DNA of 64,000 bases from Ruegeria spongiae (lineage in GTDB: Bacteria > Pseudomonadota > Alphaproteobacteria > Rhodobacterales > Rhodobacteraceae): NCBI RefSeq assembly GCF_023502395.1, contig NZ_JAMFMB010000001.1, positions 310,001 to 374,000 of the forward strand, read 5' to 3'. The notes below the pieces were generated by a model. It saw only the letters and a program-made list of their open reading frames with translations, had not been told where the DNA came from and ran no database searches. Each line of letters opens with the position of its first letter. The stretch's first letter is position 1. The position numbers and the translations under genes are program-made. Positions 35,313 through 44,442 of the stretch are shown here, in pieces.

Positions 35313-35828
35313 TCAGGCGGCGACGGCGCGCGAGGTCAGGACCTCGTCCACCTGCTTGGCAGCCAGAATCTCGTCACCGCCCGACACGGCGGCCACTTCG
35401 CGGATCAGACGTTCCAGCGCGGCCTCGTAGAGCTGACGCTCGGAATAGCTCTGCTCGCGCTGATCATCGGTGCGGTGCAGGTCGCGGACCACCTCGGCAA
35501 TGGCGATCAGATCGCCCGAGTTGATCTTTTGCTCGTATTCCTGCGCCCGGCGCGACCACATGGCCCGCTTGACCTTGGCCTTGCCCTTGAGCGTGCGCAT
35601 CGCCTGACTGATCACATCTGGCGAGCTGAGCGAGCGCAGACCGGATTCGGTGGCCTTGTTGGTGGGCACCCGCAGCGTCATCTTGTCTTTTTCGAACGAG
35701 ATCACAAACAGCTCAAGCGCGTATCCCGCCACTTCCTGTTCTTCGATCGAAATGATCTGTCCCACGCCATGCGCCGGGTAGACAACATAGTCATTGGGGC
35801 GGAACTCGAGCTTCTTCGACTTCGACAT
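35313..35828 (-). CDS. carD: CarD-family transcriptional regulator
   Basis: 171 residues from ATG 35828 (AAAGGA upstream); longer in-frame starts lack conservation. The N-terminal RNA-polymerase-interacting domain (FRPNDYVVYPAHGVGQIISIEEQEV, then MTLRVPTNKATESGLRSLSS) is followed by a helical DNA-binding domain (MWSRRAQEYEQKINSGDLIAIAEVVRDL). CarD stabilises open complexes, notably at rRNA and growth-related promoters in bacteria that have it. It ends with a strong terminator and has its own roughly 300-bp upstream region. Confidence 0.95.
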   Translation of the reverse strand: MSKSKKLEFRPNDYVVYPAHGVGQIISIEEQEVAGYALELFVISFEKDKMTLRVPTNKATESGLRSLSSPDVISQAMRTLKGKAKVKRAMWSRRAQEYEQKINSGDLIAIAEVVRDLHRTDDQREQSYSERQLYEAALERLIREVAAVSGGDEILAAKQVDEVLTSRAVAA

Positions 35829-36136
35829 ACAGATCTTTCCTTTGCTTGCGTCGGGATGTTTCGACGTCAAAACACCACTCCGGGACCCTTCTTCAGGCTC
35901 CCGATTGGTGGAGATTGTGACGTTTTTCCTAGCTCCGAGGTGTGAGGTCCAGCGGAGTATATCCCGGTCATAACTTCAGTTGAGTTGTTAACTTACCATA
36001 ATTTCGGGGAAATCGGAAGCGGACGTGAGGTCACAACCCCCCTGCCCCATATTTTTCAACAGCTTACGAAGCCAAGTTGAACTCTGAACCGGCCAGTTTG
36101 GTACAAATAGGACCGAATCACTTACCCGTTTTGCGA
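35829..36136. other. 308-bp intergenic region between fdxA and carD
   Basis: This region contains the presumed carD promoter. A TATACT-like -10 element is visible on the minus strand at 35956-35961, with no convincing -35. An AT-rich stretch (35960-36060) follows the fdxA stop. No small gene, tRNA or riboswitch could be supported. Confidence 0.45.
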
Positions 36137-36475
36137 TCAGCCGCCTTCGCCTGGTGCTTCCGAGAAATACTTGTCCAGCTTGCCCTCTTCGCCATCGCGC
36201 TCCTCGGCTTCGGGCAGTTGGTCTTTCTTGGTCACGATTACCGGCCAGGCTTCGGAATACTTGCGGTTGAACTCGACCCATTTTTCCATGTCCGGTTCGG
36301 TATCGGGGCGGATCGCATCGGCGGGGCATTCGGGTTCGCACACGCCGCAGTCGATGCATTCATCGGGGTGAATGACCAGCATGTTCTCGCCCTCGTAGAA
36401 ACAGTCCACCGGGCACACCTCGACACAGTCGGTGTATTTGCAGGCAATGCAATTGTCGGTGACGATATAGGTCAT
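36137..36475 (-). CDS. fdxA: Seven-iron ferredoxin FdxA
   Basis: 112 residues. [21 protein letters not shown] supplies the 3Fe-4S cluster and part of the second cluster, and [16 protein letters not shown] the 4Fe-4S cluster, the arrangement of Azotobacter FdI-type ferredoxins. The alphaproteobacterial C-terminal extension (ending near [11 protein letters not shown]) is present. It is a cytosolic electron carrier whose partner is unknown. It lies 66 bp downstream of the S4 protein gene on the same strand, so it may share the helicase-S4-fdxA transcript. Confidence 0.95.
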   Translation of the reverse strand: MTYIVTDNCIACKYTDCVEVCPVDCFYEGENMLVIHPDECIDCGVCEPECPADAIRPDTEPDMEKWVEFNRKYSEAWPVIVTKKDQLPEAEERDGEEGKLDKYFSEAPGEGG

Positions 36476-36541
36476 GGTCCGTTTCCTACTGGCTCTTTGA
36501 CCGGTTAGCTAATTCAGACCCGGCGACAGTTCAAGCCGCGA

Positions 36542-36913
36542 TCAGGGGTCTTGCCTGCGAGAAAGGTCAAGTGATCGCCTTTCTTTCTTGGTGGGGCGAC
36601 CTTTTCCCTCATAGGTGGGGTTTTGCGCCACCGTGTCCTTTGGTTCACTCAGATCCTGGTACAATTGTTGCGCCTCGGGCGCCGGGCCGCGCCGCGCGCC
36701 GATGGCCTCGATCCGGATCACCCGCACGTCGCGCGCCTGCGCAAAGGTCAGCACGTCACCGGGACCAACCGGTTGTGCGGGCTTTTCGGTGCGGGTGCCG
36801 TTGACCCGCACCTTGCCCCCCGCCACCAGTTTGGCGGCGAGGCTGCGGGTCTTGAAGAAGCGGGCGTGCCACAGCCATTTGTCCAGACGCTGCCGGGTGG
36901 GCGCCTCGGACAT
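36542..36913 (-). CDS. hslR: S4-domain RNA-binding protein, Hsp15-like
   Basis: 123 residues. The S4 fold is at the N-terminus (RQRLDKWLWHARFFKTRSLAAKLVAGGKVRVNGTRTEKPAQPVGPGDVL), followed by a basic tail (GKGRPTKKERRSLDLSRRQ). Hsp15/HslR binds stalled 50S subunits carrying nascent chains and helps recycle them. It starts 6 bp after the helicase stop, so the two are cotranscribed, consistent with a shared role in RNA or ribosome handling. Confidence 0.9.
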   Translation of the reverse strand: MSEAPTRQRLDKWLWHARFFKTRSLAAKLVAGGKVRVNGTRTEKPAQPVGPGDVLTFAQARDVRVIRIEAIGARRGPAPEAQQLYQDLSEPKDTVAQNPTYEGKGRPTKKERRSLDLSRRQDP

Positions 36914-36919
36914 CGGCTG

Positions 36920-39820
36920 TTATTTGCCCTCTTTCAGGCCCATCAACGCTGCGGCAAAAGGATTGTCCGGGTCGATGGGTTTTTCGGATCTGGGCGGGCG
37001 CGACGAGAAGGTCTTGGCCCCCTGTTGCGGTTTGCCGCCCTTCTTGCCCTGCGGCTTGCCACGCGGTTTGCCCTGGGATTTACCCTGCGGCTTGTCCCCG
37101 CGCGGCGCTCCCCGGCCCTGTTTCTGATCCCGGCGCGGCCCGCGTCCTGCCTGGCGGTTGCGGCCCCAGGTGAAGGTGAAGAACACTTCGACCTCGGGTT
37201 CGGCAGGTGCAGCAGCCTCGGAGGCATCACCCTCAGCAATGGCCTCACCCGGTGTCTCTTCGGCTGCGGCCTCTTCGGGTTTTGCCTCGGTTGCGACGGC
37301 CTCGACAGGTTCCTCGGTTTGAGCAACCGGCGGCTCTGCCGGGCTGTCTTCGACTGAGGCCTCAGCGGTCCCGGTGGTCTCGGCGGGCGTCTCGGCTGCG
37401 CCGTCGGTCTCGGCAGGTGTTGCCTCGGCCACGGGTTGCGCTTTCACCTTCTCGCGCTCGCCGCGCTCGGCGTTATAGCCCAGCCCCTGCATCAGGTAGG
37501 CAAACTGTTCCAGCGTCATGCCGGTGATCGAGAGCATGTCGGGCTTGGCCTCGAACCCGCCCCGGCTGTCTTCGTTGCGCAGCATGTCGGCCAGACGTTC
37601 CAGCATGTCGATGCGGATCGCGCGTTCACCGGCGGTGCGGTAACCGCACATGGTGTCATAGCCCTTGGGCGCATCGGCATCGGCAGGCACGGTCACCAGA
37701 CCGGGCGGTGGGGCGTCGGGGAACATCTGCAGCCCCTGGCTGAGCGACCACAGCACCAGACGCAGGCGCGTCGGCGCAGGCTTCAGCAGCAGCGGCATGA
37801 AGATGGTGAACTGGCCAAACCGGATGCCGTGCTTGCGCAGCGCGCCACGGGCGTCCTGATCCAGGTCCTTGACTTCCTGCGCCACCTGGGCGCGCGGGAT
37901 GATGCCCAGTGCCTCGACCATGCGGAAGGCAAAGCCGCGCGCCAGCCCGGTCAGCTCTTCGTCGCGCGACAGATTCGCCAGCGGCTCGAACAGGGCCGCG
38001 ACCTTGCGGTCGATGAAATGCTGCAACCGGCGCTGCACTTTCTGTTCCACATCCGGCCCGGCGGCCTCGTCGACAAACACCTCGACCTGCGGCTTCATCG
38101 GGTCGTCCCCGGCAACCAGCTTGCCGACGGCGTATTCGCCCCACATCAACCCGCCCTGATCTGTGAAATCAATCTCGGTATCGGGCGCGTTGTAGAACCG
38201 GTCGGCCCGCAGATGGAATTGCGGCGCGAGCGCCTGCAGCGAGGCGGTTTTCAACGCCTTCGCCTCAGCACCTTGCGCGCTTTTGTCCGGGCTGAACCGG
38301 AACCCTTCCAGACGGCCGACGAATTCGCCTTCGACGGTCACTTCACCTTTATCGTTCACTTCGGCCAAAAGGGCCTCCTTCTGTTTGAGCCGGCGCAGCA
38401 GCACAGATGTGCGCCGATCCACAAATCTCTGGGTCAGACGGTCATGCAAAGCATCCGACACCCTGTCTTCTACAGCGCGCGTTTCGTCACGCCAATGTGA
38501 TTCGTCGGCAACCCAGCCGTTCCGCTGCGCGACATATGTCCACGTGCGGATATATGCCAACCGTTTCGACAATGTGTCGATGTCGCCATCGGTGCGGTCG
38601 ATGCGCCGAATCTGGCGGGCCATGAAATCGTTCGGGATACCCCCGCGTTCATGCAAGTGGCCAAAAATGACCTCAAGCAGGCTGGCATGTTCGGCATGGC
38701 TGATACCCCGGAAATCCGGCACCCGGCACACGTCCCAGAGCAACCGAACCGAGGCGACATCACTGGCGCGGGCCATGACCTCGGTCTGTTGTGACAGCGT
38801 CTTGAGCGCCAGCAGATCATCAGCGGGGCGCGCCTTGAGCAGGGTGTCGTCCTGCGGGCCCTGTTCCAACGCGTCAATCAATGCCTCGACCGACCCGAAG
38901 CGCAGATCGGGATTGCGCCAGTTGAGCTTTTTCAGCGGCGTGAAGCGGCTGTCCATGATCGCCTGCGCCATGCCGTCGTCCAGCTTGGGGGCCTCGCCGG
39001 TGACGCCAAATGTGCCATCGGACATGCCGCGCCCGGCGCGACCCGCGATCTGGGCCAACTCGTTGGGGGCGAGCGGTCGCATCCGCCGCCCGTCGAACTT
39101 GCTGAGCGCGGAAAACGCCACATGGTCGATATCAAGGTTCAGCCCCATGCCGATGGCGTCGGTGGCCACCAGATAGTCGACCTCGCCATTCTGATAAAGC
39201 GCCACTTGCGCATTCCTTGTGCGCGGGCTGAGTGCGCCCATGACAACAGCGGCACCACCTTTCTGGCGGCGGATCAGTTCGGCAATGGCATAGACGTTGT
39301 CGACCGAGAACCCGACGATGGCGCTGCGCGCAGGCATCCGGCTGATCTTTTTCGAGCCGGAATAGACCAGCTGCGACATGCGATCACGGCGTACGAATTC
39401 CACCTCGGGCACCAGCGCCCGGATCGGGCCGCGCATGGTGTCAGCGCCCAGAAACAACGTCTCATGGGTGCCGCGCGACCGCATCAGGCGATCGGTGAAG
39501 ACATGGCCGCGCTCGGGATCGGCGCAAAGCTGGATCTCGTCAATGGCGACGAAATCGGCCCCCATCCCTTCGGGCATCGCCTCGACGGTGCAGACCCAGT
39601 ATTGCGCGCGCGGCGGCACGATCCGTTCCTCGCCGGTGACCAGCGCCACCACCGAGGGACCGCGCGCCGCCACGATGCGGTCAAAGACCTCGCGCGCCAG
39701 CAGGCGCAGCGGCAGGCCGATGACGCCAGTGCGATGCCCCAGCATCCGCTCGATCGCGTAATGCGTTTTGCCTGTGTTGGTCGGGCCAAGAACGGCCACG
39801 ATCCGGGATGACCCGTTCAC
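36920..39820 (-). CDS. SUV3-like superfamily II RNA/DNA helicase with low-complexity C-terminal tail
   Basis: 966 residues. Helicase motifs resemble mitochondrial SUV3: motif I VLGPTNTGKTH, motif II IDEIQLCAD (DEIQ), motif III LGADTM, and motif VI IAGRAGRG. The middle of the protein matches the alphaproteobacterial helicase-related family. Residues about 790-890 are Glu/Ala/Pro/Thr-rich and acidic. The final stretch is rich in Lys/Gly/Arg/Gln (RGDKPQGKSQGKPRGKPQGK), a probable disordered RNA-binding tail. It likely acts in RNA turnover. Cotranscribed with the S4 protein and preceded by the TPR gene on the same strand. Confidence 0.88.
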   Translation of the reverse strand: MNGSSRIVAVLGPTNTGKTHYAIERMLGHRTGVIGLPLRLLAREVFDRIVAARGPSVVALVTGEERIVPPRAQYWVCTVEAMPEGMGADFVAIDEIQLCADPERGHVFTDRLMRSRGTHETLFLGADTMRGPIRALVPEVEFVRRDRMSQLVYSGSKKISRMPARSAIVGFSVDNVYAIAELIRRQKGGAAVVMGALSPRTRNAQVALYQNGEVDYLVATDAIGMGLNLDIDHVAFSALSKFDGRRMRPLAPNELAQIAGRAGRGMSDGTFGVTGEAPKLDDGMAQAIMDSRFTPLKKLNWRNPDLRFGSVEALIDALEQGPQDDTLLKARPADDLLALKTLSQQTEVMARASDVASVRLLWDVCRVPDFRGISHAEHASLLEVIFGHLHERGGIPNDFMARQIRRIDRTDGDIDTLSKRLAYIRTWTYVAQRNGWVADESHWRDETRAVEDRVSDALHDRLTQRFVDRRTSVLLRRLKQKEALLAEVNDKGEVTVEGEFVGRLEGFRFSPDKSAQGAEAKALKTASLQALAPQFHLRADRFYNAPDTEIDFTDQGGLMWGEYAVGKLVAGDDPMKPQVEVFVDEAAGPDVEQKVQRRLQHFIDRKVAALFEPLANLSRDEELTGLARGFAFRMVEALGIIPRAQVAQEVKDLDQDARGALRKHGIRFGQFTIFMPLLLKPAPTRLRLVLWSLSQGLQMFPDAPPPGLVTVPADADAPKGYDTMCGYRTAGERAIRIDMLERLADMLRNEDSRGGFEAKPDMLSITGMTLEQFAYLMQGLGYNAERGEREKVKAQPVAEATPAETDGAAETPAETTGTAEASVEDSPAEPPVAQTEEPVEAVATEAKPEEAAAEETPGEAIAEGDASEAAAPAEPEVEVFFTFTWGRNRQAGRGPRRDQKQGRGAPRGDKPQGKSQGKPRGKPQGKKGGKPQQGAKTFSSRPPRSEKPIDPDNPFAAALMGLKEGK

Positions 39821-39848
39821 CTTCGCCCCCTGCCCGGTTCACCGGGCT

Positions 39849-40418
39849 TCAGAGTGACTGCCCCTCAACGTGGGATTGCAGCCGATTCATGGCAGTGGTT
39901 ACTTGCTCGTGATGGGGATGTATAGCCAGCGCGCGCTCATAGGCCTGATAGGCCTGTTGCGGACGATCCAGCGCCTCGAAGATCAGCCCGAGCCCGAAGA
40001 TCGCGTCATACTGGTTGGGGTTCAGCGCCAGCGCGCGTTCCAGATCCGCCACCGCCGGTCCGAGCAAATCGGCAGCGAAATAGGCCGACGCGCGGGCATG
40101 CCAGGCCTCGGCGAAATCCGGCGCGTGATCGGTCAGCGCCGTCAGATGCTCGATCGCCGCCTCAAGGTCATCCTCTTCAAGCGCGTCGCGCCCGCGCTGG
40201 AGCAGCAGATCCGCCGAGGCCGAGCCCGATTTCGACCACAGCGACTGCAATTGCCGGTTCAGGCGTCTTGCCTGCGACTCGTCGGCCAGCGCCAAAGCAG
40301 CCAGCAGCTGCGATTCGTCGTTGATATCGGCTTCCTGGGAATGTCCAGACCCGGAAAACATCACTATGACGAAGGTTGCCGCCACGATATCTTTGAGTAT
40401 GGGGTATGCAATGTTCAT
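39849..40418 (-). CDS. Tetratricopeptide-repeat protein, probably exported
   Basis: 189 residues from ATG 40418; no clear RBS precedes any candidate start, so this is chosen to give an N-terminal hydrophobic signal or anchor (IVAATFVIVMFSGSG). Two to three TPR units follow (SADLLLQRGRDALEEDDLEAAIEHLTAL, FAEAWHARASAYFAADLLGPAVADLERALALNP, and DAIFGLGLIFEALDRPQQAYQAYERALAIHP). The role is probably protein-protein interaction at the envelope. Located 28 bp upstream of the helicase gene on the same strand. Confidence 0.82.
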   Translation of the reverse strand: MNIAYPILKDIVAATFVIVMFSGSGHSQEADINDESQLLAALALADESQARRLNRQLQSLWSKSGSASADLLLQRGRDALEEDDLEAAIEHLTALTDHAPDFAEAWHARASAYFAADLLGPAVADLERALALNPNQYDAIFGLGLIFEALDRPQQAYQAYERALAIHPHHEQVTTAMNRLQSHVEGQSL

Positions 40419-40488
40419 AACACGGTCCACTGTAGCGTCGCCCGTCACAATGTCCAATCACCGCACGGGCGCAAGATAGAGGAAGACC

Positions 40489-40779
40489 ATGAGCGAACTA
40501 CTTGACCAGGCCGTCAGCGCCTTGAATGAAAAACTTGCCGGCGGGGCGTTTTCCGCGACCGCGAAATTCGATGTTGCCGATCTGGGCGCGATCATGCTGG
40601 ACGGCAGCGGCGCCCGCGTTGGCGATGATGCGGCCGACGTGACCCTGCGCGCGGATGTCGACACATTCCAGCAGATCGTCGCTGGCGATCTGGATGCCAC
40701 CGGTGCCTTCATGTCCGGCCGTTTGACCGTGGACGGAGATATGAGCCTGGCCATGCAGCTTGCATCGGTGCTGGCCTGA
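40489..40779 (+). CDS. SCP2 sterol-binding-domain protein
   Basis: 96 residues, RBS AGAGGAAGACC before ATG. The whole protein is an SCP2-like lipid-binding fold (GGAFSATAKFDVADLGAIMLDGSGARVG, then ADVTLRADVDTFQQIVAGDLDATGAFMSGRLTVDGD). Members bind hydrophobic acyl ligands. Its stop overlaps the start of the hydrolase gene (TGATG), suggesting coupled expression and possibly lipid handling by the pair. Confidence 0.92.
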   Translation: MSELLDQAVSALNEKLAGGAFSATAKFDVADLGAIMLDGSGARVGDDAADVTLRADVDTFQQIVAGDLDATGAFMSGRLTVDGDMSLAMQLASVLA

Positions 40780-41744
40780 TGAAAATGTCGCCGGCCCCCC
40801 TTTTTGAAGATGTGGCCGGCGGTCCGACCGGGGGTCTGGCCCATTGGCTGACCACTGCAGACAAGGTTTGCATCCGGATCGGGCATTGGCGGCCCGAGGG
40901 TGAGGCACAGGGCACCGTCCTGATGTTCCCCGGCCGCACCGAATATGTCGAGAAATATGGCGACGCGGCGCGCGAGTTCACCGCGCGGGGGTTTGCTTTT
41001 CTGGCCATCGACTGGCGTGGACAGGGGCTGGCCGACCGGCCGCTGGATGACCACCGCGTCGGCCATGTGGACCGCTTCGTGGATTACCAGCAGGACGTGA
41101 GGGCCGTGTTCGACGCCGCCGCCGCGCTGGACCTGCCGCGCCCCTATCACATTATCGGCCACTCGATGGGCGGGGCGATCGGCCTGCGCGCGCTCTATGA
41201 GGGTGCCACGGTTGCCAGCTGCGCCTTTACCGGCCCGATGTGGGGCATCTTCTTTACGCCGGTTATGAAGCCGCTGAGTTGGGTGACCGCCTATTGGGGG
41301 CCGAAAGTTGGTCTGGGCCACAAGATCCCGCCGACCACCACGCTGGACAGCTATGTCGCGTCGCAACCGTTCGAGGGCAACATCCTGACCCGTGATCCGG
41401 GCATGTTCGAGATGATGAAGGTCCAGCTGCGCGCGCATCCCGAATTGTCTCTGGGCGCGCCCTCGACCATCTGGCTGCGCGAGGCGCTGGATGAATGTCA
41501 GGATCTGGCCGAACGCCCCGCACCCGATACCCCTTGCATCGCGGTGCTTGGCAGCCACGAGCAGATCGTCGACCGCAAGGCGATCCGGGCGCGCATGGCA
41601 GGCTGGCCGAAGGGAGAGTTGATCGAAATTCCCGATGGCGAGCACGAAGTTCTTATGGAGCCGCCCGAGGTGCGCGGCCCGGTCTATGACCGGCTCGCCA
41701 GCTTCTTTGCCGCCAATGCGACCTGCCCGGCACTCAGCGCCTGA
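40779..41744 (+). CDS. Alpha/beta hydrolase, lysophospholipase (PldB-like)
   Basis: 321 residues of serine aminopeptidase S33/Hydrolase_4 type. The nucleophile elbow is IIGHSMGGAIGLRALYEG, the oxyanion region VLMFPGRTEYVEKYG, the strand FAFLAIDWRGQGLADRP, and the catalytic His lies in IPDGEHEVLMEP. There is no signal peptide, so it acts in the cytoplasm or at the membrane surface. It is translationally coupled to an SCP2 lipid-binding protein, which supports a lipid substrate (monoacyl lipid or lysophospholipid), although that is inferred. Confidence 0.9.
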   Translation: MKMSPAPLFEDVAGGPTGGLAHWLTTADKVCIRIGHWRPEGEAQGTVLMFPGRTEYVEKYGDAAREFTARGFAFLAIDWRGQGLADRPLDDHRVGHVDRFVDYQQDVRAVFDAAAALDLPRPYHIIGHSMGGAIGLRALYEGATVASCAFTGPMWGIFFTPVMKPLSWVTAYWGPKVGLGHKIPPTTTLDSYVASQPFEGNILTRDPGMFEMMKVQLRAHPELSLGAPSTIWLREALDECQDLAERPAPDTPCIAVLGSHEQIVDRKAIRARMAGWPKGELIEIPDGEHEVLMEPPEVRGPVYDRLASFFAANATCPALSA

Positions 41745-41838
41745 ACTTTCCTTCATATTGCGCGCCGGGACCGCGATCCGACTTGTGATCGCCAGACCCG
41801 GCAACTAGATGTCGGGGAAAGCAGTTTGCGAGGCCCAG

Positions 41839-43659
41839 ATGCTCAACCTTCCCTTTCCCGTTCGTGACGCAAATGCCGCCAGAGGCGCCGACAATCTCGG
41901 CGATCTGCCGGAATGGGATCTGAGCGATCTCTATACCGGCGAGGACGCGCCGGAACTGGCCCGCGATCTGGACTGGCTGGAAGGCGAATGTGCCGCCTTC
42001 GCCGCCGATTACGAGGGCAATCTGGGCGATCTGGATGCCGCAGGCCTGCTGACCTGCGTCGAGCGCAACGAGAAGATCAGCGCCATTGCCGGGCGCATCA
42101 TGTCTTTCGCGGGCTTGCGCTATTACCAGCTGACCACCGATGCCGACCGGGCCAAGTTCATGTCGGACATGCAGGAGAAGATCACCATCTTCACCACGCC
42201 GCTGGTCTTCTTCACGCTGGAACTCAACCGGCTAGAGGATGACCACCTGGCAGCGCTGCTGGACCAAAACGCCGATCTGGCCCGCTACGCACCGGTCTTC
42301 CGCCGTATCCGGGCGATGAAACCCTATCAGCTGAGCGACGAACTTGAGAAATTCCTGCATGATCTGGGCGTTGTCGGCGACGCCTGGGAACGGCTGTTTG
42401 ACGAGACGATTGCCGGGCTGACCTTCACCGTCGACGGCGAAGAATTGAACATCGAGGGCACGCTCAACCTGCTGACCGAACAGGACCGGGCCAAGCGCGA
42501 GGCGGCAAGCCGCGAGTTGGCGCGGGTCTTTGGCGAAAACATCAAGACCTTTGCCCGCGTCCACAACACCCAGTCCAAGGAAAAGGAAATCGTTGATCGC
42601 TGGCGCGGCATGCCGACCGCGCAGACTGGGCGGCACCTGTCCAACGATGTCGAACCCGAAGTGGTCGAGGCGCTGCGCGAAGCGGTTGTGGCCGCCTACC
42701 CCAAGCTCAGCCACCGCTATTACGAGCTCAAGCGCAAATGGCTGGGTCTGGACAAGATGCAGGTCTGGGACCGCAACGCGCCACTGCCGATGGAGGACAC
42801 GAGCGTCGTCAACTGGGCGCAGGCCGAGAAAACGGTGATGGACGCCTATGCGGCCTTCGACCCGCGTATGGGTGAACTGGCCGCACCGTTCTTCTCGAAA
42901 GGCTGGATCGACGCCGCCGTGAAACCCGGCAAGGCGCCGGGTGCTTTTTCCCACCCCACTGTGACCGACGTGCATCCTTACGTGATGCTCAACTATCTGG
43001 GCAAGCCGCGCGACGTGATGACACTGGCCCATGAGCTGGGCCATGGCGTGCATCAGGTTCTGGCCGCCGATCAGGGTGAAATGCTGTCCTCGACCCCGCT
43101 CACGCTGGCCGAAACCGCGAGCGTGTTTGGCGAGATGCTGACCTTCCGCAAGATGCTGGATGTCGCTGAATCCCCCGAGCAGCGCAAAATCCTGCTGGCG
43201 GGCAAGGTCGAGGACATGATCAACACGGTGATCCGCCAGATCGCGTTTTATGATTTCGAATGCAAGCTGCACGCCGCACGCCGCGAAGGCGAGCTGACGC
43301 CGGACGACATCAACGCGCTCTGGATGTCGGTGCAGGCGGAATCGCTTGGCCCCGCATTCGAGTACATGGACGGGTATGAGACCTTCTGGGCCTATATCCC
43401 GCATTTCGTCCACTCGCCCTTCTACGTCTATGCCTATGCCTTTGGCGATGGCTTGGTGAATGCGCTCTACTCGGTCTATGCCGCTGGTGCGGAGGGGTTC
43501 GAAGAGAAATATTTCGACATGCTCAAAGCCGGTGGTTCGAAACACCACAAAGAGCTTCTGGCCCCGTTCGGCCTTGATGCCAGCGATCCCAAATTCTGGG
43601 ACAAGGGGCTGAGCATGATCTCTGAGATGATCGACGAGCTGGAGGCGATGGAGGGCTGA
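41839..43659 (+). CDS. pepF: M3-family oligoendopeptidase F
   Basis: 606 residues from ATG 41839, chosen because GAGG lies 6 nt upstream; an in-frame ATG 30 bp earlier lacks an RBS. The zinc site is LAHELGHGVHQ (HExxH), with the third ligand in LAETASVFGEML. The N-terminal helical domain (LPEWDLSDLYTGEDAPEL) is typical of PepF clade 3. It degrades short oligopeptides in the cytoplasm. The gene ends inside a perfect hairpin. Confidence 0.95.
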   Translation: MLNLPFPVRDANAARGADNLGDLPEWDLSDLYTGEDAPELARDLDWLEGECAAFAADYEGNLGDLDAAGLLTCVERNEKISAIAGRIMSFAGLRYYQLTTDADRAKFMSDMQEKITIFTTPLVFFTLELNRLEDDHLAALLDQNADLARYAPVFRRIRAMKPYQLSDELEKFLHDLGVVGDAWERLFDETIAGLTFTVDGEELNIEGTLNLLTEQDRAKREAASRELARVFGENIKTFARVHNTQSKEKEIVDRWRGMPTAQTGRHLSNDVEPEVVEALREAVVAAYPKLSHRYYELKRKWLGLDKMQVWDRNAPLPMEDTSVVNWAQAEKTVMDAYAAFDPRMGELAAPFFSKGWIDAAVKPGKAPGAFSHPTVTDVHPYVMLNYLGKPRDVMTLAHELGHGVHQVLAADQGEMLSSTPLTLAETASVFGEMLTFRKMLDVAESPEQRKILLAGKVEDMINTVIRQIAFYDFECKLHAARREGELTPDDINALWMSVQAESLGPAFEYMDGYETFWAYIPHFVHSPFYVYAYAFGDGLVNALYSVYAAGAEGFEEKYFDMLKAGGSKHHKELLAPFGLDASDPKFWDKGLSMISEMIDELEAMEG

Positions 43660-43697
43660 CCTCCATCGCGATTTCCGGCCCCTTGGAAAGGGGCCGG
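43645..43697 (+). terminator. Tandem hairpins at the end of pepF
   Basis: Hairpin 1 pairs GCGATGGAGG (43645-43654) with CCTCCATCGC (43660-43669), and the pepF stop codon lies in its 5-nt loop. Hairpin 2 pairs CCGGCCCCTT (43675-43684) with AAGGGGCCGG (43688-43697) around a 3-nt loop. Both are perfect 10-bp stems, placed just before the convergent lectin-like gene ends. The T-runs are short. Confidence 0.65.
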
Positions 43698-43704
43698 TTC
43701 AAAC

Positions 43705-44355
43705 TCATTCACCCGTTGCAAAGCACATGAACAGACCGGCCCCACCAGTTTGCGTCAGAGCCTCTTGCGAGCATCCGCGCGAGTTATGCGCCGCGTTCCA
43801 CGAGGTGTTCCCACCGCCATGGCGGTCATGGTGACCGACCGTGGCGCTGCCTTCGCCTGAACTGGTCCAGTTGCTGCAGGTCCGGTCGGCTTCCTCACGC
43901 GGGAAATAGGCGGTGCCGTCCGACATCGTCCCTGTCAGAATGTCATGCTCGTTTGGCGAATCCCCGCGCCCTTTCACCAGATTGCCGTTTTCGTCCAGCG
44001 CAGTGGATTTGACGATATTGGGGTTCAGATGCAGCGCGTCCAGATCGGTGGCGATCAGAACACCTTGCGCATTGTGCCAGGCCCCCGCCCCGATCCGGTC
44101 GCGCGCCGAAATACCGCGCTTGCCCTCTTCCTGCGTGCTCAGATAAGCCCGCCAGGTCTTGCCGGTTGTCCCCGCCGCCTCGGCAAGCTGGGTGCAATAG
44201 GCATCCGCCCCCTCAAGCCCGCCAAGATCACCGCCCTTGCCCATACCGACACTGGTGATGAAAAAGCTCATGCTGGTGTCTTGCGCGACGGCAGACGGGC
44301 CGGACATGCCCAGAACGGGAATGGCCAGCAGTGCCGCAGTAATGATTTTCTTCAT
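43705..44355 (-). CDS. Secreted lectin-like hypothetical protein
   Basis: 216 residues from ATG 44355. Signal peptide residues 1-24 (ends PSAVAQ). The mature protein opens with MSFFITSVGMGKGGDLGGLEGADAYC and has cysteines in AYCTQLA, RTCSNWTS, RGCSQEAL and LFMCFAT, suggesting two disulfides. The order GADAYCTQLAEAAG, KTWRAYLST, then CSNWTSSGEGSATVGHHDRHG resembles a family of secreted proteobacterial proteins with a C-type-lectin-like or endostatin-like fold. Ligand and role are unknown. It is convergent with pepF. Confidence 0.75.
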   Translation of the reverse strand: MKKIITAALLAIPVLGMSGPSAVAQDTSMSFFITSVGMGKGGDLGGLEGADAYCTQLAEAAGTTGKTWRAYLSTQEEGKRGISARDRIGAGAWHNAQGVLIATDLDALHLNPNIVKSTALDENGNLVKGRGDSPNEHDILTGTMSDGTAYFPREEADRTCSNWTSSGEGSATVGHHDRHGGGNTSWNAAHNSRGCSQEALTQTGGAGLFMCFATGE

Positions 44356-44442
44356 GTCGAAATATCCTCTCTGTCGGTCCATGCCCGTCAAGCATATCCG
44401 GGGCGGGCCTCCACGTCTGCACCCGCTGTGGATGGGGCCGGA

